Assembly: GCA_910574255.1 (NCBI GenBank)
Contig: CAJTAK010000002.1
Coordinates: 186,001-250,000, forward strand
Reading direction: 5' to 3'
From: Clostridia bacterium
GTDB lineage: Bacteria > Bacillota > Clostridia > Lachnospirales > Lachnospiraceae
Length of the DNA stretch: 64,000 nt
This document shows, in pieces, positions 55,894 to 64,000 of the stretch (position 1 is the first letter of the stretch; each line of letters starts with the position of its first letter). The translations under genes and the position numbers were made by a program. Under the pieces are notes generated by a model that was given only the letters and a program-made list of their open reading frames with translations, ran no database searches and had not been told where the DNA came from.

Positions 55894-56658
55894 TTACCGC
55901 ACAAGGTATCCCCCGTCAACCGGGATGACCGCACCGTTTATGTAGTCCGAAGCATCGGATGCAAGCCATACCACCGGACCTTTCATGTCATCCGGCATTC
56001 CCCATTTCTTATTGGGAATCCGGCTGGTAATCTCCTCATATCTGGAACTCTCCGGATCCAAAAGGGCTGTATTCATCTCCGTTGCCATGTAGCCCGGTGC
56101 AAGGGCGTTTACGTTAATCCCTTTCTTGGCCCACTCATTGCACAGAGCTTTTGTAATCTGTGCGACACCGCCCTTGCTTGCCGCATAGGCCGGCACCGTG
56201 TAGCCCCCGAAAAAGGCAAGCATGGATGCAATATTAATAATTTTTCCACGACTGTTCTGCTTCATAAAGGTTCTTCCTGCAAGCTGGCACATGGCAAATA
56301 CGCTCCGCAGGTTTACATTCATTACAAAATCCCACTCCTTTAAGGGGAATTCCTCGCTCGGATACCGTCTCTGAACCCCTGCACCATTCACCAGAATATC
56401 CAGATGCCCTCCAAGGCTCTCCACCGCTTCCGCAAATTTATCCTCTCTAGTCTCATCATTTCCCAGATCCGCAATTACCGCCGTGCACGCATAGCCTTTC
56501 TCCTGAAAACCCTTTGCCGTCTCCAATGCCTTGGGATTGATGTCCATAATGCACACTTTCGCCCCGGCTTCCATCAATCCCTCTGCCATGCCGCAGCTAA
56601 GCCCCTGGGCCGCACCTGTTACAATCGCCGTTTTTCCTGTTAAGTCATTTAAGTTCAT
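55894..56658 (-). CDS. SDR-family dehydrogenase (KduD/DhuD/gluconate 5-dehydrogenase-like)
   Basis: 254 residues. NAD motif TAIVTGAAQGLSCGMAEGLM, NGAGVQRR, catalytic Ser/Tyr/Lys in NIASMLAFFGGYTVPAYAAS KG, and C-terminal NGAVIPVDGGY. KduD and the streptococcal DhuD, both SDR proteins, reduce 3-deoxy-diketouronate to KDG; the neighbours (RpiB-like isomerase, KDG kinase, KDPG aldolase) fit this. ATG 56658 behind AGGAGGT. First gene downstream of an operator TGAAACCGTTACCA. Confidence 0.9.
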   Translation of the reverse strand: MNLNDLTGKTAIVTGAAQGLSCGMAEGLMEAGAKVCIMDINPKALETAKGFQEKGYACTAVIADLGNDETREDKFAEAVESLGGHLDILVNGAGVQRRYPSEEFPLKEWDFVMNVNLRSVFAMCQLAGRTFMKQNSRGKIINIASMLAFFGGYTVPAYAASKGGVAQITKALCNEWAKKGINVNALAPGYMATEMNTALLDPESSRYEEITSRIPNKKWGMPDDMKGPVVWLASDASDYINGAVIPVDGGYLVR

Positions 56659-56762
56659 TCTTTTACCTCCTGAATGAAAAGTCATTTTATTCTGTTTTCT
56701 TTTGTTTCATATAACTTTCTTATATAAAATACAAGAGATTTTGATTCTATTAAGAAATAATA

Positions 56763-56776
56763 TGGTAACGGTTTCA
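56763..56776 (-). promoter_or_regulatory. LacI/CcpA-type operator upstream of the SDR gene
   Basis: Minus strand TGAAACCGTTACCA, 13 of 14 positions of the LacI/CcpA-like operator pattern with central CG. It lies between the LacI gene and the SDR gene it would control. CcpA (cre) binding is an alternative. Confidence 0.65.
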
Positions 56777-56816
56777 TATTTCGCACAAAGGAACGCCGGG
56801 GTGAGGTCTAATCCTG

Positions 56817-57857
56817 TCAGAATTTCTCTCCCTGTGCACTGTCCCCGTTTTCATTCACTGCCGAGCAGGAATGACGGTAAATCATCACACAGTTCAACTC
56901 CTCTTTTTTATCCGGAAGCCGATCCTCCTCTAACGCATCAATCAAAATATTCAAAGCTTTCTCGCCCTTTTCATAGCTGGGCTGCCAGATGGTTGTAAGG
57001 GGCGGCGTGACAAACTTCCCCACTCTGTCATCATCAAAACCTACGATGGACAGATCCTTTCCGATTCTTACCCCCAGTTCCTTTGCCGCTTTATAAGAAG
57101 CTACCGCTATCTGATCGTTGAACATCATCAGTGCCGTAATCCGTTCCTTTTGGTACAAAAGCTTTTTGGCAAGATTCTCCACCACCACATCCGTAAGATT
57201 CTCACAGATCTCGATAAACTCATTGCGGATGGGAATCCCCGCATCCGTCAAGGCTTCTTTGTAGCCCTCCAGCCGGTTAAAGGAGGAAGAATACTTCAAA
57301 GCTCCCGTAATAATCCCGATTTTCCGATGGCCCAGACCGATGAGATAGTTCATGGCATCGTAAACTGCCCTTTTGTCATTTACCTCCACCTGGCTGACCT
57401 GCTCCTCTCCCTCATAGTTTCCAATCAGCACAAAAGGAATCTTGGCCTCCACCATGGCAGGTATAATCTCACTGTTTCGATTGCAGCCCATGACAATCAG
57501 TCCGTCTACTTTTCTTGTAAAATACAGATTTTTAATCTCTTCCTCATCATCCATCAGTTCCAGCAGCAGCTTATATCTTCTCTTCTTTGCCGCCAGTGCA
57601 ATTGCCCTCAGCTCATTGATAAAGGTAGAATTCATGAAGAAATAGTCCGCATCGTGATTGATCACAATTCCGATTGTCTTTGATTTCTGCATCTTCATCT
57701 CCCGTGCAACTGCAACGGGCCTGTAGTTCTCCGCAGCTTTCTCAATCCTCTTTCGTGTGTCCTCGCTCACATATCCCGTTCCGTTCATGGCTCTTGATAC
57801 GGTTGTAATACTGACACCAGCCTCCTGGGCAACATCATAAATGGTTTTTCTCTTCAT
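56817..57857 (-). CDS. LacI-family regulator of the uronate unit
   Basis: 346 residues. HTH TIYDVAQEAGVSITTVSRAM with hinge NGTGYVSEDTRKRIEKAAEN; Peripla_BP_3 domain with KTIGIVINHDADYFFMNSTF, KVDGLIVMGCNRNSEIIPAM and LSIVGFDDDRVGKFVTPPLT. It lies inside the gene cluster between the TRAP transporter and the catabolic genes. Likely sites are 56763-56776 and 61699-61712. ATG 57857; the ribosome site is AAAGGACG, moderate. Confidence 0.94.
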   Translation of the reverse strand: MKRKTIYDVAQEAGVSITTVSRAMNGTGYVSEDTRKRIEKAAENYRPVAVAREMKMQKSKTIGIVINHDADYFFMNSTFINELRAIALAAKKRRYKLLLELMDDEEEIKNLYFTRKVDGLIVMGCNRNSEIIPAMVEAKIPFVLIGNYEGEEQVSQVEVNDKRAVYDAMNYLIGLGHRKIGIITGALKYSSSFNRLEGYKEALTDAGIPIRNEFIEICENLTDVVVENLAKKLLYQKERITALMMFNDQIAVASYKAAKELGVRIGKDLSIVGFDDDRVGKFVTPPLTTIWQPSYEKGEKALNILIDALEEDRLPDKKEELNCVMIYRHSCSAVNENGDSAQGEKF

Positions 57858-57928
57858 CGAATCATTCCGTCCTTTCTGATGCCAGTTTACACCATAAGCA
57901 AATCTATTTCAATAAGAAAACTTCTCCT

Positions 57929-59218
57929 CTACATAAACCCAAGCATATGGGGAATCGCCGTGGTAATGGGCGGGCAGATAATCAGCAGGATAAGGATTGC
58001 GGCATCAATCACCAGGAATGGCGTCAAAGCCTTTACCACCTTATCAAAGGGACGTTTTCCAACGCTGACCGCTGAGAACAGAACCAGTCCGACCGGAGGT
58101 GTCAGCACTCCCATGGTCAGGTTTGTAATGGTCAGAACCGCAAAATGAATGGGATCCACCCCTACCTTTGTCATAACCGGAGCCAGAATGGGAGCAAAGA
58201 GGATAATTGCCGCCCCAACATCCATAACCATACCGGCCATAATATAAAAGATATTTACAATAAACAGCAGGATAATGGGATTACTTGAAATATGAAGCAG
58301 CATATCCGCCAGCTTATCCGGTATCTGTTCCATTCCTGCCGCCCAGGAAAAGGCATTGGAAAATGCCACAATCAGAAAGATATTTCCCACTGTCCTGCCT
58401 GTGGTCCACAATACATTTCCAAAGGATTTCAGATTCATGGACTTATAGACAAAGAACGCAAGGATCAGGGCATACAGGGCTGCAACGGCCGCCGCCTCGG
58501 TTGCCGTGAAGAATCCACCCAGGATTCCGCCCAGGATAATCAGCGGAAGAATCAAAGCAATGATGCCGTCCTTTACAATCGCCCTTTTCTCACCAGGAGC
58601 ATATTCCCTTGTATCTTTCGGAAAGTTCCGTTTTTTCCGAATAAACAGAATATAGACAATCTGGGAAAGGCCAATCAAAAGTCCCGGCCCAAGTCCGCCC
58701 ATGAGCAAGGCTCCCGTGGAGATCGTTACGCAGCCTGCGTACACCATAACCGTTGTACTCGGCGGAATCAGCGGTGACTGGAGGGAGGAAGCGGCGGAAA
58801 GGGCAATGGAAAAATCCTTGTCATAGCCCTCCTTTTCCATCTCGTCAATCTCGATCTTGCCAAGGCCTGTCATATCGCCGATGGCAGATCCGGAGATACT
58901 TCCGAAAATCGTACTGGCAATGACATTTACAAAGGCAAGTCCCCCCCGGAAACGCCCCACCAGAAGTCTTGCAAAAGCAAAAAGCTTCCTGGAGATATCT
59001 GCCTGTACCATAATCTCCGCCGTCAGCATGAAGAAAGGAATGGACATCAGGATAAAGGAGTTTACTCCGATCATGGAACGCACCGGAAGAATCTTCAAAA
59101 AGGACGGATTCACCATAACAATATACAGGATAGCCGTCGCTCCCATGGAATAGGCAACGGGAACACCCAAAAGTATCAGCACAATCAATAGAAATATCAC
59201 AAACAAAAATGTATTCAT
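57929..59218 (-). CDS. TRAP transporter large permease (DctM)
   Basis: 429 residues, about 11-12 membrane helices, e.g. TFLFVIFLLIVLILLGVPVA, FGSISGSAIGDMTGLGKIEI, PPSTTVMVYAGCVTISTGAL, and the end LTMGVLTPPVGLVLFSAVSV. It is the ion-coupled channel for an acid substrate. Start overlaps the DctQ stop by 4 bases. With DctP and DctQ it would import a uronate or unsaturated uronate oligomer product. Confidence 0.95.
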   Translation of the reverse strand: MNTFLFVIFLLIVLILLGVPVAYSMGATAILYIVMVNPSFLKILPVRSMIGVNSFILMSIPFFMLTAEIMVQADISRKLFAFARLLVGRFRGGLAFVNVIASTIFGSISGSAIGDMTGLGKIEIDEMEKEGYDKDFSIALSAASSLQSPLIPPSTTVMVYAGCVTISTGALLMGGLGPGLLIGLSQIVYILFIRKKRNFPKDTREYAPGEKRAIVKDGIIALILPLIILGGILGGFFTATEAAAVAALYALILAFFVYKSMNLKSFGNVLWTTGRTVGNIFLIVAFSNAFSWAAGMEQIPDKLADMLLHISSNPIILLFIVNIFYIMAGMVMDVGAAIILFAPILAPVMTKVGVDPIHFAVLTITNLTMGVLTPPVGLVLFSAVSVGKRPFDKVVKALTPFLVIDAAILILLIICPPITTAIPHMLGFM

Positions 59219-59736
59219 ATGTTTTCTTCCTCCTCTTCATTGGGGAGCAGGGTCAGCCCGCCTGCGGCAAGAGCCTGCAGGAAAATCAGGATAAACCCGA
59301 TTACCAGAGAGAATCTGGGAATCTGCATGGAAATCTGCATAGCCGGCGACACTTCATTGACGGAAGTGGTTGTAAATACATCCAGACAGTTCCAGGAAAA
59401 ATACCCTGCCGTGACAAGAATAATCAATTTGGTAATTACCAACAGAATTTTTCTCACTCCCTCCGGCATTTTATCAACAAGAAAGGTTACCTTAATGTAG
59501 GAAGACGCTTTCGCAATATGGCTTGCCGCAAGGAAAATCAGCCACAGCATCATATACCGTGCAAGCTCCTCCGTCCAGGAAAGAGGATGGGGAAATACGT
59601 GTCTTGTTATAACCTGCAGCATGGCAGTAAAAAGCATGCCCCCCAATAAGATAATGCAGATCCATTTTACAATATTGTCTATAAAATCCATAAATTCCTG
59701 GTAAAGATTACGTTTTTTTATATTTTTTTCATTCAT
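59215..59736 (-). CDS. TRAP transporter small permease (DctQ)
   Basis: 173 residues with four membrane helices (WICIILLGGMLFTAMLQVIT, LARYMMLWLIFLAASHIAKA, and two later) and the family block HPLSWTEELARYMMLWLIFL. Overlaps dctM by 4 bases. ATG 59736 behind AAAGGAAAG. Confidence 0.93.
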   Translation of the reverse strand: MNEKNIKKRNLYQEFMDFIDNIVKWICIILLGGMLFTAMLQVITRHVFPHPLSWTEELARYMMLWLIFLAASHIAKASSYIKVTFLVDKMPEGVRKILLVITKLIILVTAGYFSWNCLDVFTTTSVNEVSPAMQISMQIPRFSLVIGFILIFLQALAAGGLTLLPNEEEEENI

Positions 59737-59761
59737 AGCTTCTTTCCTTTCATTTACCAGA

Positions 59762-61003
59762 TCAGAACTGCTCTTCTCTCTTTTTTCCTCTTACCAGCGT
59801 AAAGATTGCAAATAAGACTGAAAATCCGGCAACAATGCACGCTGCCGCAAGTCTTGTGTCAAGGGCATTCCCGGCAGAAGCCCTTTCGGAAACCGTAACG
59901 GATGCCGCACCTGCGGCCGCAATGCCTTTGCCCGCTTTCGCTTCTTCTACCGCCGTCATAAAGCCGTCCACATATTCATCGCCGATCTCACCCTTAAGCC
60001 ATTTCAGCACAGGCTCCTGAGAAGCATCCTGGAACGTTGCCTTTTCCTCCTCCGAGGGTATGTAAATAGCCATTCCGGACTCCTTTAAGCCCTGGAGGGC
60101 CAGTTCTTCATTGGCACAGTTTGCACCCCGCATAGACTCCTGAGCCACGATTCCGCCCATGGTCACAACCTGCTGAAGATCCTCCGGCAGCGACTGATAA
60201 AAGCTGTCATTGAGCATCAGGACCAAAGAGGAAATGGAATGCTGATCTAAGGTATAGTATTTCTGCACCTCCTGAAGGGAACCGTTCAGGACGTTGGCCG
60301 GAGGATTCTCCTGTCCGTCCACAACTCCTGTCTGAAGCGAGGTATAAAGCTCTGCCCATGCAATGGGGGTTGCCGTGGCACCCATAGATTCCAGCATGGT
60401 TGTATAAGCAGGAATCTCCATGGAACGAATCTTAAGCCCCTTTAAGTCTGCCGCCGTCTTAATCTCTCTGGTATTATTGGAAATGCTCCGGAAACCTCCG
60501 TTGTCCGAGGATGCCATCAGGCGAATGCCAAGCTCCATACGCATATCTTCAAACAGGCTTGCCATCCATACAGAATCCAGCGTGTTGTAAAATTCAATTC
60601 TGTTGTTAAACAGATAGGGAACGCACAGCACCTGAAGCTTCGGATACAGCGTGGACAACTCGCCGTCGCCTGTAACACAGGCCTGGACCACGTTCTGCAT
60701 ACACTGGCTAAGTCCCTCGGAGCTTCCTCCAAGAACTCCGGAATCATAGATCTCCACGGTGATTCTGCCGCCGGAATTCTGCTCCACATAATTCTTAAAG
60801 CTGTAACAACCTGCATTGACCGCATCCAGCACATCCTGCCCGTTGATATTAGTAAATGGCGTATTGCTGTTGGCAATCTTAATCACATAGGTTTCATCAC
60901 TTTTGTTATCTTCTGCCTTTACGGTTATTCCTGTGTTTGAAACCAGCAAAAGACCGATTGCCATTCCAAGGCTGAGCATTCTCTTTACGATGTTCTTTTT
61001 CAT
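59762..61003 (-). CDS. TRAP transporter solute-binding protein (DctP) with C-terminal membrane anchor
   Basis: 413 residues. Signal peptide at 1-30 (RMLSLGMAIGLLLVSNTGIT) without a lipobox Cys. DctP core about 35-355 with the conserved Arg in LKGLKIRSMEIPAYTTMLES and GVVDGQENPPANVLNGSLQE. A Ser/Ala-rich linker and then a hydrophobic segment (LAAACIVAGFSVLFAIFTLV) plus RGKKREEQF form a C-terminal membrane anchor, instead of the usual lipoprotein anchor. ATG 61003 is used; 61018 and 61033 are alternatives. It binds the acid substrate for DctQM. Confidence 0.9.
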   Translation of the reverse strand: MKKNIVKRMLSLGMAIGLLLVSNTGITVKAEDNKSDETYVIKIANSNTPFTNINGQDVLDAVNAGCYSFKNYVEQNSGGRITVEIYDSGVLGGSSEGLSQCMQNVVQACVTGDGELSTLYPKLQVLCVPYLFNNRIEFYNTLDSVWMASLFEDMRMELGIRLMASSDNGGFRSISNNTREIKTAADLKGLKIRSMEIPAYTTMLESMGATATPIAWAELYTSLQTGVVDGQENPPANVLNGSLQEVQKYYTLDQHSISSLVLMLNDSFYQSLPEDLQQVVTMGGIVAQESMRGANCANEELALQGLKESGMAIYIPSEEEKATFQDASQEPVLKWLKGEIGDEYVDGFMTAVEEAKAGKGIAAAGAASVTVSERASAGNALDTRLAAACIVAGFSVLFAIFTLVRGKKREEQF

Positions 61004-61032
61004 ATCATTTTTCTCCATTTCGTATGAAATCA

Positions 61033-61671
61033 CTATTTTAACAGTTCTCGGATTAATTCAGCCATTCTTTCATCCCTGCAGTTTTCATAGAACTGTTCCT
61101 CAAATCCCTCTACCATCAAGGTTGCCTTAAGGAATTCTCTGTCAATTCTTTGCAGGATATCTTCCATGGGATTGCAGGTAATCTTTTTCACATCCTGAAG
61201 TATCTCTCTGTTGGTCTGCTCTGCCGCCGCCCACTCTTTGGGATATCCGCCGCCGGGCTGCTCTGCAAAAACACGCTCAAAGGTGTATCGAAGCTTTACC
61301 TCGCTTCCCCATCCAAAGGCTTTTGCAAAGGGAAGTGAAATAGCATTCCCCGCATTTACCTGGGTGAAAAGGTATCCGTCCAGGGGTTCGTCAATCAATC
61401 CGCAGAATACGTTAGGAAAGGAATTGCATGCCAGCATGGCTCCCATGCCTGTTCCGCAGCCTGTAATGACAAAATCTGCGGCTCCCGAATTCAGAAGTAT
61501 TCCTGCAAGCAGGCCTGCCTGTACATACGTCCGCTGATATCCGTCCTCTTCACTGTACCGTCCGTAATTATATACCGTATGTCCCATGGGCTCTGCCACA
61601 TCTTTCAGTGTCCGGAAGATCAGCCCGTTTTTTCCCGCCTGGCTGTTCTCGTTAATAAGTGCAACTTTCAT
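61033..61671 (-). CDS. RpiB/LacAB-family isomerase, candidate DHU isomerase (DhuI-like)
   Basis: 212 residues. Family blocks: MKVALINENSQAGKNGLIFR, TVYNYGRYSEEDGYQRTYVQ, FVITGCGTGMGAMLACNSFP (the RpiB GCGTG..G loop), NAGNAISLPFAKAFGWGSE. Standard RpiB is about 150 residues, so this has a C-terminal extension. A longer RpiB relative, DhuI, isomerises the 4-deoxy-5-keto-uronate from unsaturated glucuronate in streptococci, working with an SDR (DhuD), KDG kinase and KDPG aldolase: all present here. ATG 61671 behind GGAGG. First gene of the TRAP unit. Confidence 0.82.
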   Translation of the reverse strand: MKVALINENSQAGKNGLIFRTLKDVAEPMGHTVYNYGRYSEEDGYQRTYVQAGLLAGILLNSGAADFVITGCGTGMGAMLACNSFPNVFCGLIDEPLDGYLFTQVNAGNAISLPFAKAFGWGSEVKLRYTFERVFAEQPGGGYPKEWAAAEQTNREILQDVKKITCNPMEDILQRIDREFLKATLMVEGFEEQFYENCRDERMAELIRELLK

Positions 61672-61698
61672 ATGTCTAACCTCCGTAAGTTTGTATAA

Positions 61699-61712
61699 GA
61701 AAACGCTTTCAT
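61699..61712 (-). promoter_or_regulatory. LacI/CcpA-type operator upstream of the isomerase/TRAP unit
   Basis: Minus strand ATGAAAGCGTTTTC with central CG, like 56763-56776. It lies about 30 bases before the isomerase start. Candidate target of the LacI protein of this cluster or of CcpA. Confidence 0.55.
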
Positions 61713-61869
61713 ATATTTCCATTATACATATGTGTGCTTTTTAGTCAATAAAATGTTTTAAACTTTATCTTTTTTGTGTATTCAGTATAATTTTAATTCC
61801 GGTTTTTAGCAAATTCGAATAATGCTTTCATATTTCTTTCATGTTTCTTTCATATGTTTTCATCTTTTT

Positions 61870-61930
61870 CGAAAATAAGACAGCAGACTTTTCCATATCC
61901 TGTGTTCGGAAAAATCTGCTGTCTTATTTG
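61870..61930. terminator. Long bidirectional terminator hairpin
   Basis: AAATAAGACAGCAGACTTTTCC (about 61874-61895) pairs with GGAAAAATCTGCTGTCTTATTT (about 61908-61929); long, nearly perfect stem. It ends the 62003-62701 gene on the minus strand. Confidence 0.8.
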
Positions 61931-62002
61931 GCGGCACTCTGCCTATTGTGGCAATTTCTATCTATTGTAATGATTGATTGCAGGGAATTGGTACATGGCC
62001 TC

Positions 62003-62701
62003 TCAAGCCCAGGCCGTCACCTGTGATTCTTCTTCCTCTTTCACTGGTTTCCCGTCGCTTGTATATCCGATGGGCTTTGCTTCTTCCCCCTGTTCTTCGG
62101 ATGATTTCTCTGTCTTTTCCTCTTTCGCTTTCTCCGGATCGCTCTTGGCCTTTGCCGCATCCGACAAATCCTGATTGGTCTTTCCCAAGATCTGCATCTG
62201 TGTGGAGCGTGCATTCTCCGCCCCCTGTTCGGCCCTGGCAAGCTCGTCTGTTTTACTTTTGATGGTTCCCATGTTTCGTCCCGTGTCCAGTTCCATCTCA
62301 CTTTTCAGCACAGATACTCTCCCCTCCATCCGGGCAGCCGTACTCTCCTGCACCCTGGCATTCTTCACGGCAGCATCTGAGGAAATCACAGTCTGCATTC
62401 CCGTCTCATCGTAAGACTTCTGCTCTGCCGCTTTTGTTCTCTCCTCTCTCTGCTCCTGACGCTGCTTGGCCAGATGCTGTTGAAGCTGATCCTGAAGCTC
62501 CATAATCTTATCCTGCAGTTCCTGCTTCTTCTTCAGCTTTTCCTCCATTGTCAGGCTCTCGTCGGCAATCACATTCTGTATCTGTCTCTGAACCTCCTCT
62601 ATCTGACTTTGAAGCCCTCTGGTTACCGCATCCCCCATGGGCGATATTCGCATTTGTCCGGTCTGAATCCCTGACATGCTGATACTGTTGATTCCCTGCA
62701 T
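62003..62701 (-). CDS. FlxA-like coiled-coil protein of unknown function
   Basis: 232 residues, strongly hydrophilic. A long coiled coil covers about 30-95 (LQSQIEEVQRQIQNVIADES, KKKQELQDKIMELQDQLQQH) and less regular helix to 175; the rest is Lys/Glu-rich, low complexity. N-terminus MQGINSISMSGIQTGQM resembles FlxA-like proteins (PF14282). No signal peptide, no membrane helix. ATG 62701 behind GGGAGGAG. Function unknown. Confidence 0.75.
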   Translation of the reverse strand: MQGINSISMSGIQTGQMRISPMGDAVTRGLQSQIEEVQRQIQNVIADESLTMEEKLKKKQELQDKIMELQDQLQQHLAKQRQEQREERTKAAEQKSYDETGMQTVISSDAAVKNARVQESTAARMEGRVSVLKSEMELDTGRNMGTIKSKTDELARAEQGAENARSTQMQILGKTNQDLSDAAKAKSDPEKAKEEKTEKSSEEQGEEAKPIGYTSDGKPVKEEEESQVTAWA

Positions 62702-62737
62702 TTCGTCTCCTCCCTTTTTCCATAGGTCTATATTTTA

Positions 62738-63154
62738 TTATCGGTCAAATAAAGAGTTTTCTAACAGCATTACTGTTTTTTTATCATCTTCTTTTAAATT
62801 GTTAAATATAATTTGAAAATCATCATTGTAGCCAAGCTGTTTTAAAGCATAAATAGCAAAATGTCCTAATTTGCAAGGCCCCAATATTTTAAAACTGTCA
62901 TCCATAAATTCAGTATACTCTAAAAGTTTTGAATAAACTTTACTATTTTTTATGTTCTTTTCAATAATTTTTAAAATCGTTTGCTTTATAACAGTAATAT
63001 TAGGAATGCTTAAGTAATTTTCCAGTTCTTCTACGGAAACATCTTCCACCTCTATTTTCTTAACTAAGCCTAAATAACTCAAATCAGTCCCCCCGCAAAA
63101 TATATTCGCCAATTTCATACTATCATCTAATATACTTTTAATTCTATTAATCAA
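62738..63154 (-). CDS. Hypothetical protein, AT-rich
   Basis: Up to 138 residues from a TTG at 63154; an ATG at 63118 (MKLANIFCGG) is the other option. Leucine/isoleucine-rich helical sequence (NITVIKQTILKIIEKNIKNS, LGHFAIYALKQLGYNDDFQI) with no family I recognise. Base composition is much more AT-rich than the neighbours, suggesting acquisition. Size and placement are reminiscent of small immunity proteins, but there is no toxin next to it, so no function is proposed. Overlaps the end of the transposase remnant by 8 bases. Confidence 0.55.
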   Translation of the reverse strand: MINRIKSILDDSMKLANIFCGGTDLSYLGLVKKIEVEDVSVEELENYLSIPNITVIKQTILKIIEKNIKNSKVYSKLLEYTEFMDDSFKILGPCKLGHFAIYALKQLGYNDDFQIIFNNLKEDDKKTVMLLENSLFDR

Positions 63155-63410
63155 TTGCAGTTTTCTCTTTATGTACTAATTCAGTAATTTCTATTTCCTC
63201 AACAATTATATTTAACCCTAATAATTTTGCCTCGTTTGCGAGATCAACTGCATTCCCCCATCCCATCTTTGCAAATTGCCATTCTTGCATCAACTGTACC
63301 GTATTCCGGTCCAGTTCCCGCAGTTCCTTTGAAAAAAGTCCCATGCTCTCCTCCGGCTCCTCCCCACTGAAAAACATAAGCCATGCATTCAATTTCCCTG
63401 TTATATTTTT
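63147..63410 (-). pseudogene. Rpn-family putative transposase, C-terminal remnant
   Basis: Reads LNAWLMFFSGEEPEESMGLF, SKELRELDRNTVQLMQEWQF and ends with IEITELVHKEKTAID. The first part matches the C-terminal region of Rpn-family proteins (compare FSEALRMLDENTVKFM at 17429-17905). The sequence upstream in the same frame is the reverse of other material and has no start. The last 45 residues are unrelated to the family core. Confidence 0.65.
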
Positions 63411-63460
63411 ATTGTGCTGTGTTTTCTTAAAAATGCCAATAGGGATGAATACATATTTCT

Positions 63461-63485
63461 GGGGCGGCACTGTGAATAGCACCGC
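63461..63485 (-). terminator. Terminator after the last gene
   Basis: GGGGCGG and CCGCCCC close a stem with an 11-13 base loop; it lies about 30 bases past the stop at 63517. No long T-run follows on the minus strand. Confidence 0.6.
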
Positions 63486-63516
63486 CCCAGCTTTGGGACA
63501 TTTTATCCCAAAAGTA

Positions 63517-63954
63517 TTAAATCTGTATATCCACGCCCTGCCGGTAGTTATCCAAAATGCTGGTATCAAAGGGTTTTCCCCAATCCCAACTTGGATCTTG
63601 CTGATGAACAAACTCGCCCAGCCGAGCAGCCTCGCTATAGAATATCTCATTCAGCGTCCATGATGCGCTCAATCGTTTTTCTGGTGAAAGGGACATAGTG
63701 TAGTCACGAATGACTGCGCTGATGTCCTCGCCATCACTAACTCCGCAGCCGTTCTTCATGTGGTCGAAAGCGATTTGTTTGACTCGCTGTGCTATACCCT
63801 CGTCTACAGGAACAATTTTCCGATAATCGCCTGCATCGTTCAAACTCATGCCAGGTGTACCATAGGGATTGACATGGGGCTTGCTCTGTATCCTTTGAGA
63901 AATCTCGCTAGTCCGCTGTTGCTGTTGATTTTGTACCATTTGCGTAATTGTCAT
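63517..63954 (-). CDS. Hypothetical protein
   Basis: 145 residues starting at ATG 63954, behind GGAGGTTATTCT. Glutamine-rich start (MVQNQQQQRTSEISQRIQSK), then a soluble mixed domain (AQRVKQIAFDHMKNGCGVSD, RDYTMSLSPEKRLSASWTLN, EFVHQQDPSWDWGKPFDTSI). I recognise no family. No membrane segment or signal peptide. It is a single gene with its own terminator. Confidence 0.7.
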   Translation of the reverse strand: MTITQMVQNQQQQRTSEISQRIQSKPHVNPYGTPGMSLNDAGDYRKIVPVDEGIAQRVKQIAFDHMKNGCGVSDGEDISAVIRDYTMSLSPEKRLSASWTLNEIFYSEAARLGEFVHQQDPSWDWGKPFDTSILDNYRQGVDIQI

Positions 63955-64000
63955 AGAATAACCTCCAGTCCGCCTACTTGCTAATAGCGAGAAACATGGT

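Overview
The window looks like chromosomal DNA of an anaerobic, endospore-forming Firmicute, most probably a Lachnospiraceae gut bacterium. The evidence is: AGGAGG-type ribosome sites, lipoprotein solute-binding proteins, a cotJA-cotJB-cotJC spore-coat operon, YesM/YesN-type two-component proteins, LicT antitermination, Rpn-type (PD-(D/E)XK) putative transposases, and many carbohydrate operons. No rRNA, tRNA, CRISPR or phage genes were seen. Species-level assignment is not possible from the sequence alone.

Layout. 1-1.9 kb: a zinc/cadmium-type P-type ATPase cut by the window edge, with a separate HMA protein and an ArsR-type promoter. 2.1-11.9 kb: a furanose-type sugar ABC transporter (two binding proteins, one ATPase, two permeases) preceded by a sensor kinase and an AraC-type response regulator. 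12.0-16.6 kb: an L-arabinose module (kinase, AraA, AraR). 17.4-19.3 kb: a transposase remnant and a CgeB-like glycosyltransferase. 19.3-24.9 kb: a fucose-isomerase-like enzyme, split transketolase, FGGY kinase and a truncated RbsD. 25.0-27.6 kb: an inserted 2.6 kb segment flanked by an 86 bp duplicated promoter. 27.8-34.0 kb (plus strand): a LacI regulator, a LacI paralogue without HTH, a beta-glucoside PTS, a broken 6-phospho-beta-glucosidase and an apiosidase-like hydrolase. 37.2-51.2 kb (minus strand): a long LicT-controlled operon with PTS IIA, LicT, PTS IIBC, an esterase, two more apiosidase-like hydrolases, two 6-phospho-beta-glucosidases and a GH106-like rhamnosidase. 51.4-52.7 kb: cotJ. 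52.8-61.7 kb: a uronate-type module (TRAP transporter, RpiB-like isomerase, SDR, hydroxyacid dehydrogenase, KDG kinase, KDPG aldolase, LacI). 62.0-64.0 kb: small unknown genes and a transposase remnant.

How it may work together. My main inference is that 19-51 kb forms an intracellular apioside-utilisation system. PTS permeases would bring in plant apiosyl- or rhamnosyl-glucosides. Cytosolic apiosidase-like (PF13204/GH140-type), rhamnosidase-like, esterase and 6-phospho-beta-glucosidase enzymes, none with a signal peptide, would take them apart. The isomerase, FGGY kinase and split transketolase match the gene content of the known non-oxidative D-apiose pathway.

The most unusual non-coding feature is a set of dispersed intercistronic hairpin families. 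They sit directly 5' of Shine-Dalgarno sites. Their outer stem sequences differ between copies but stay self-complementary.
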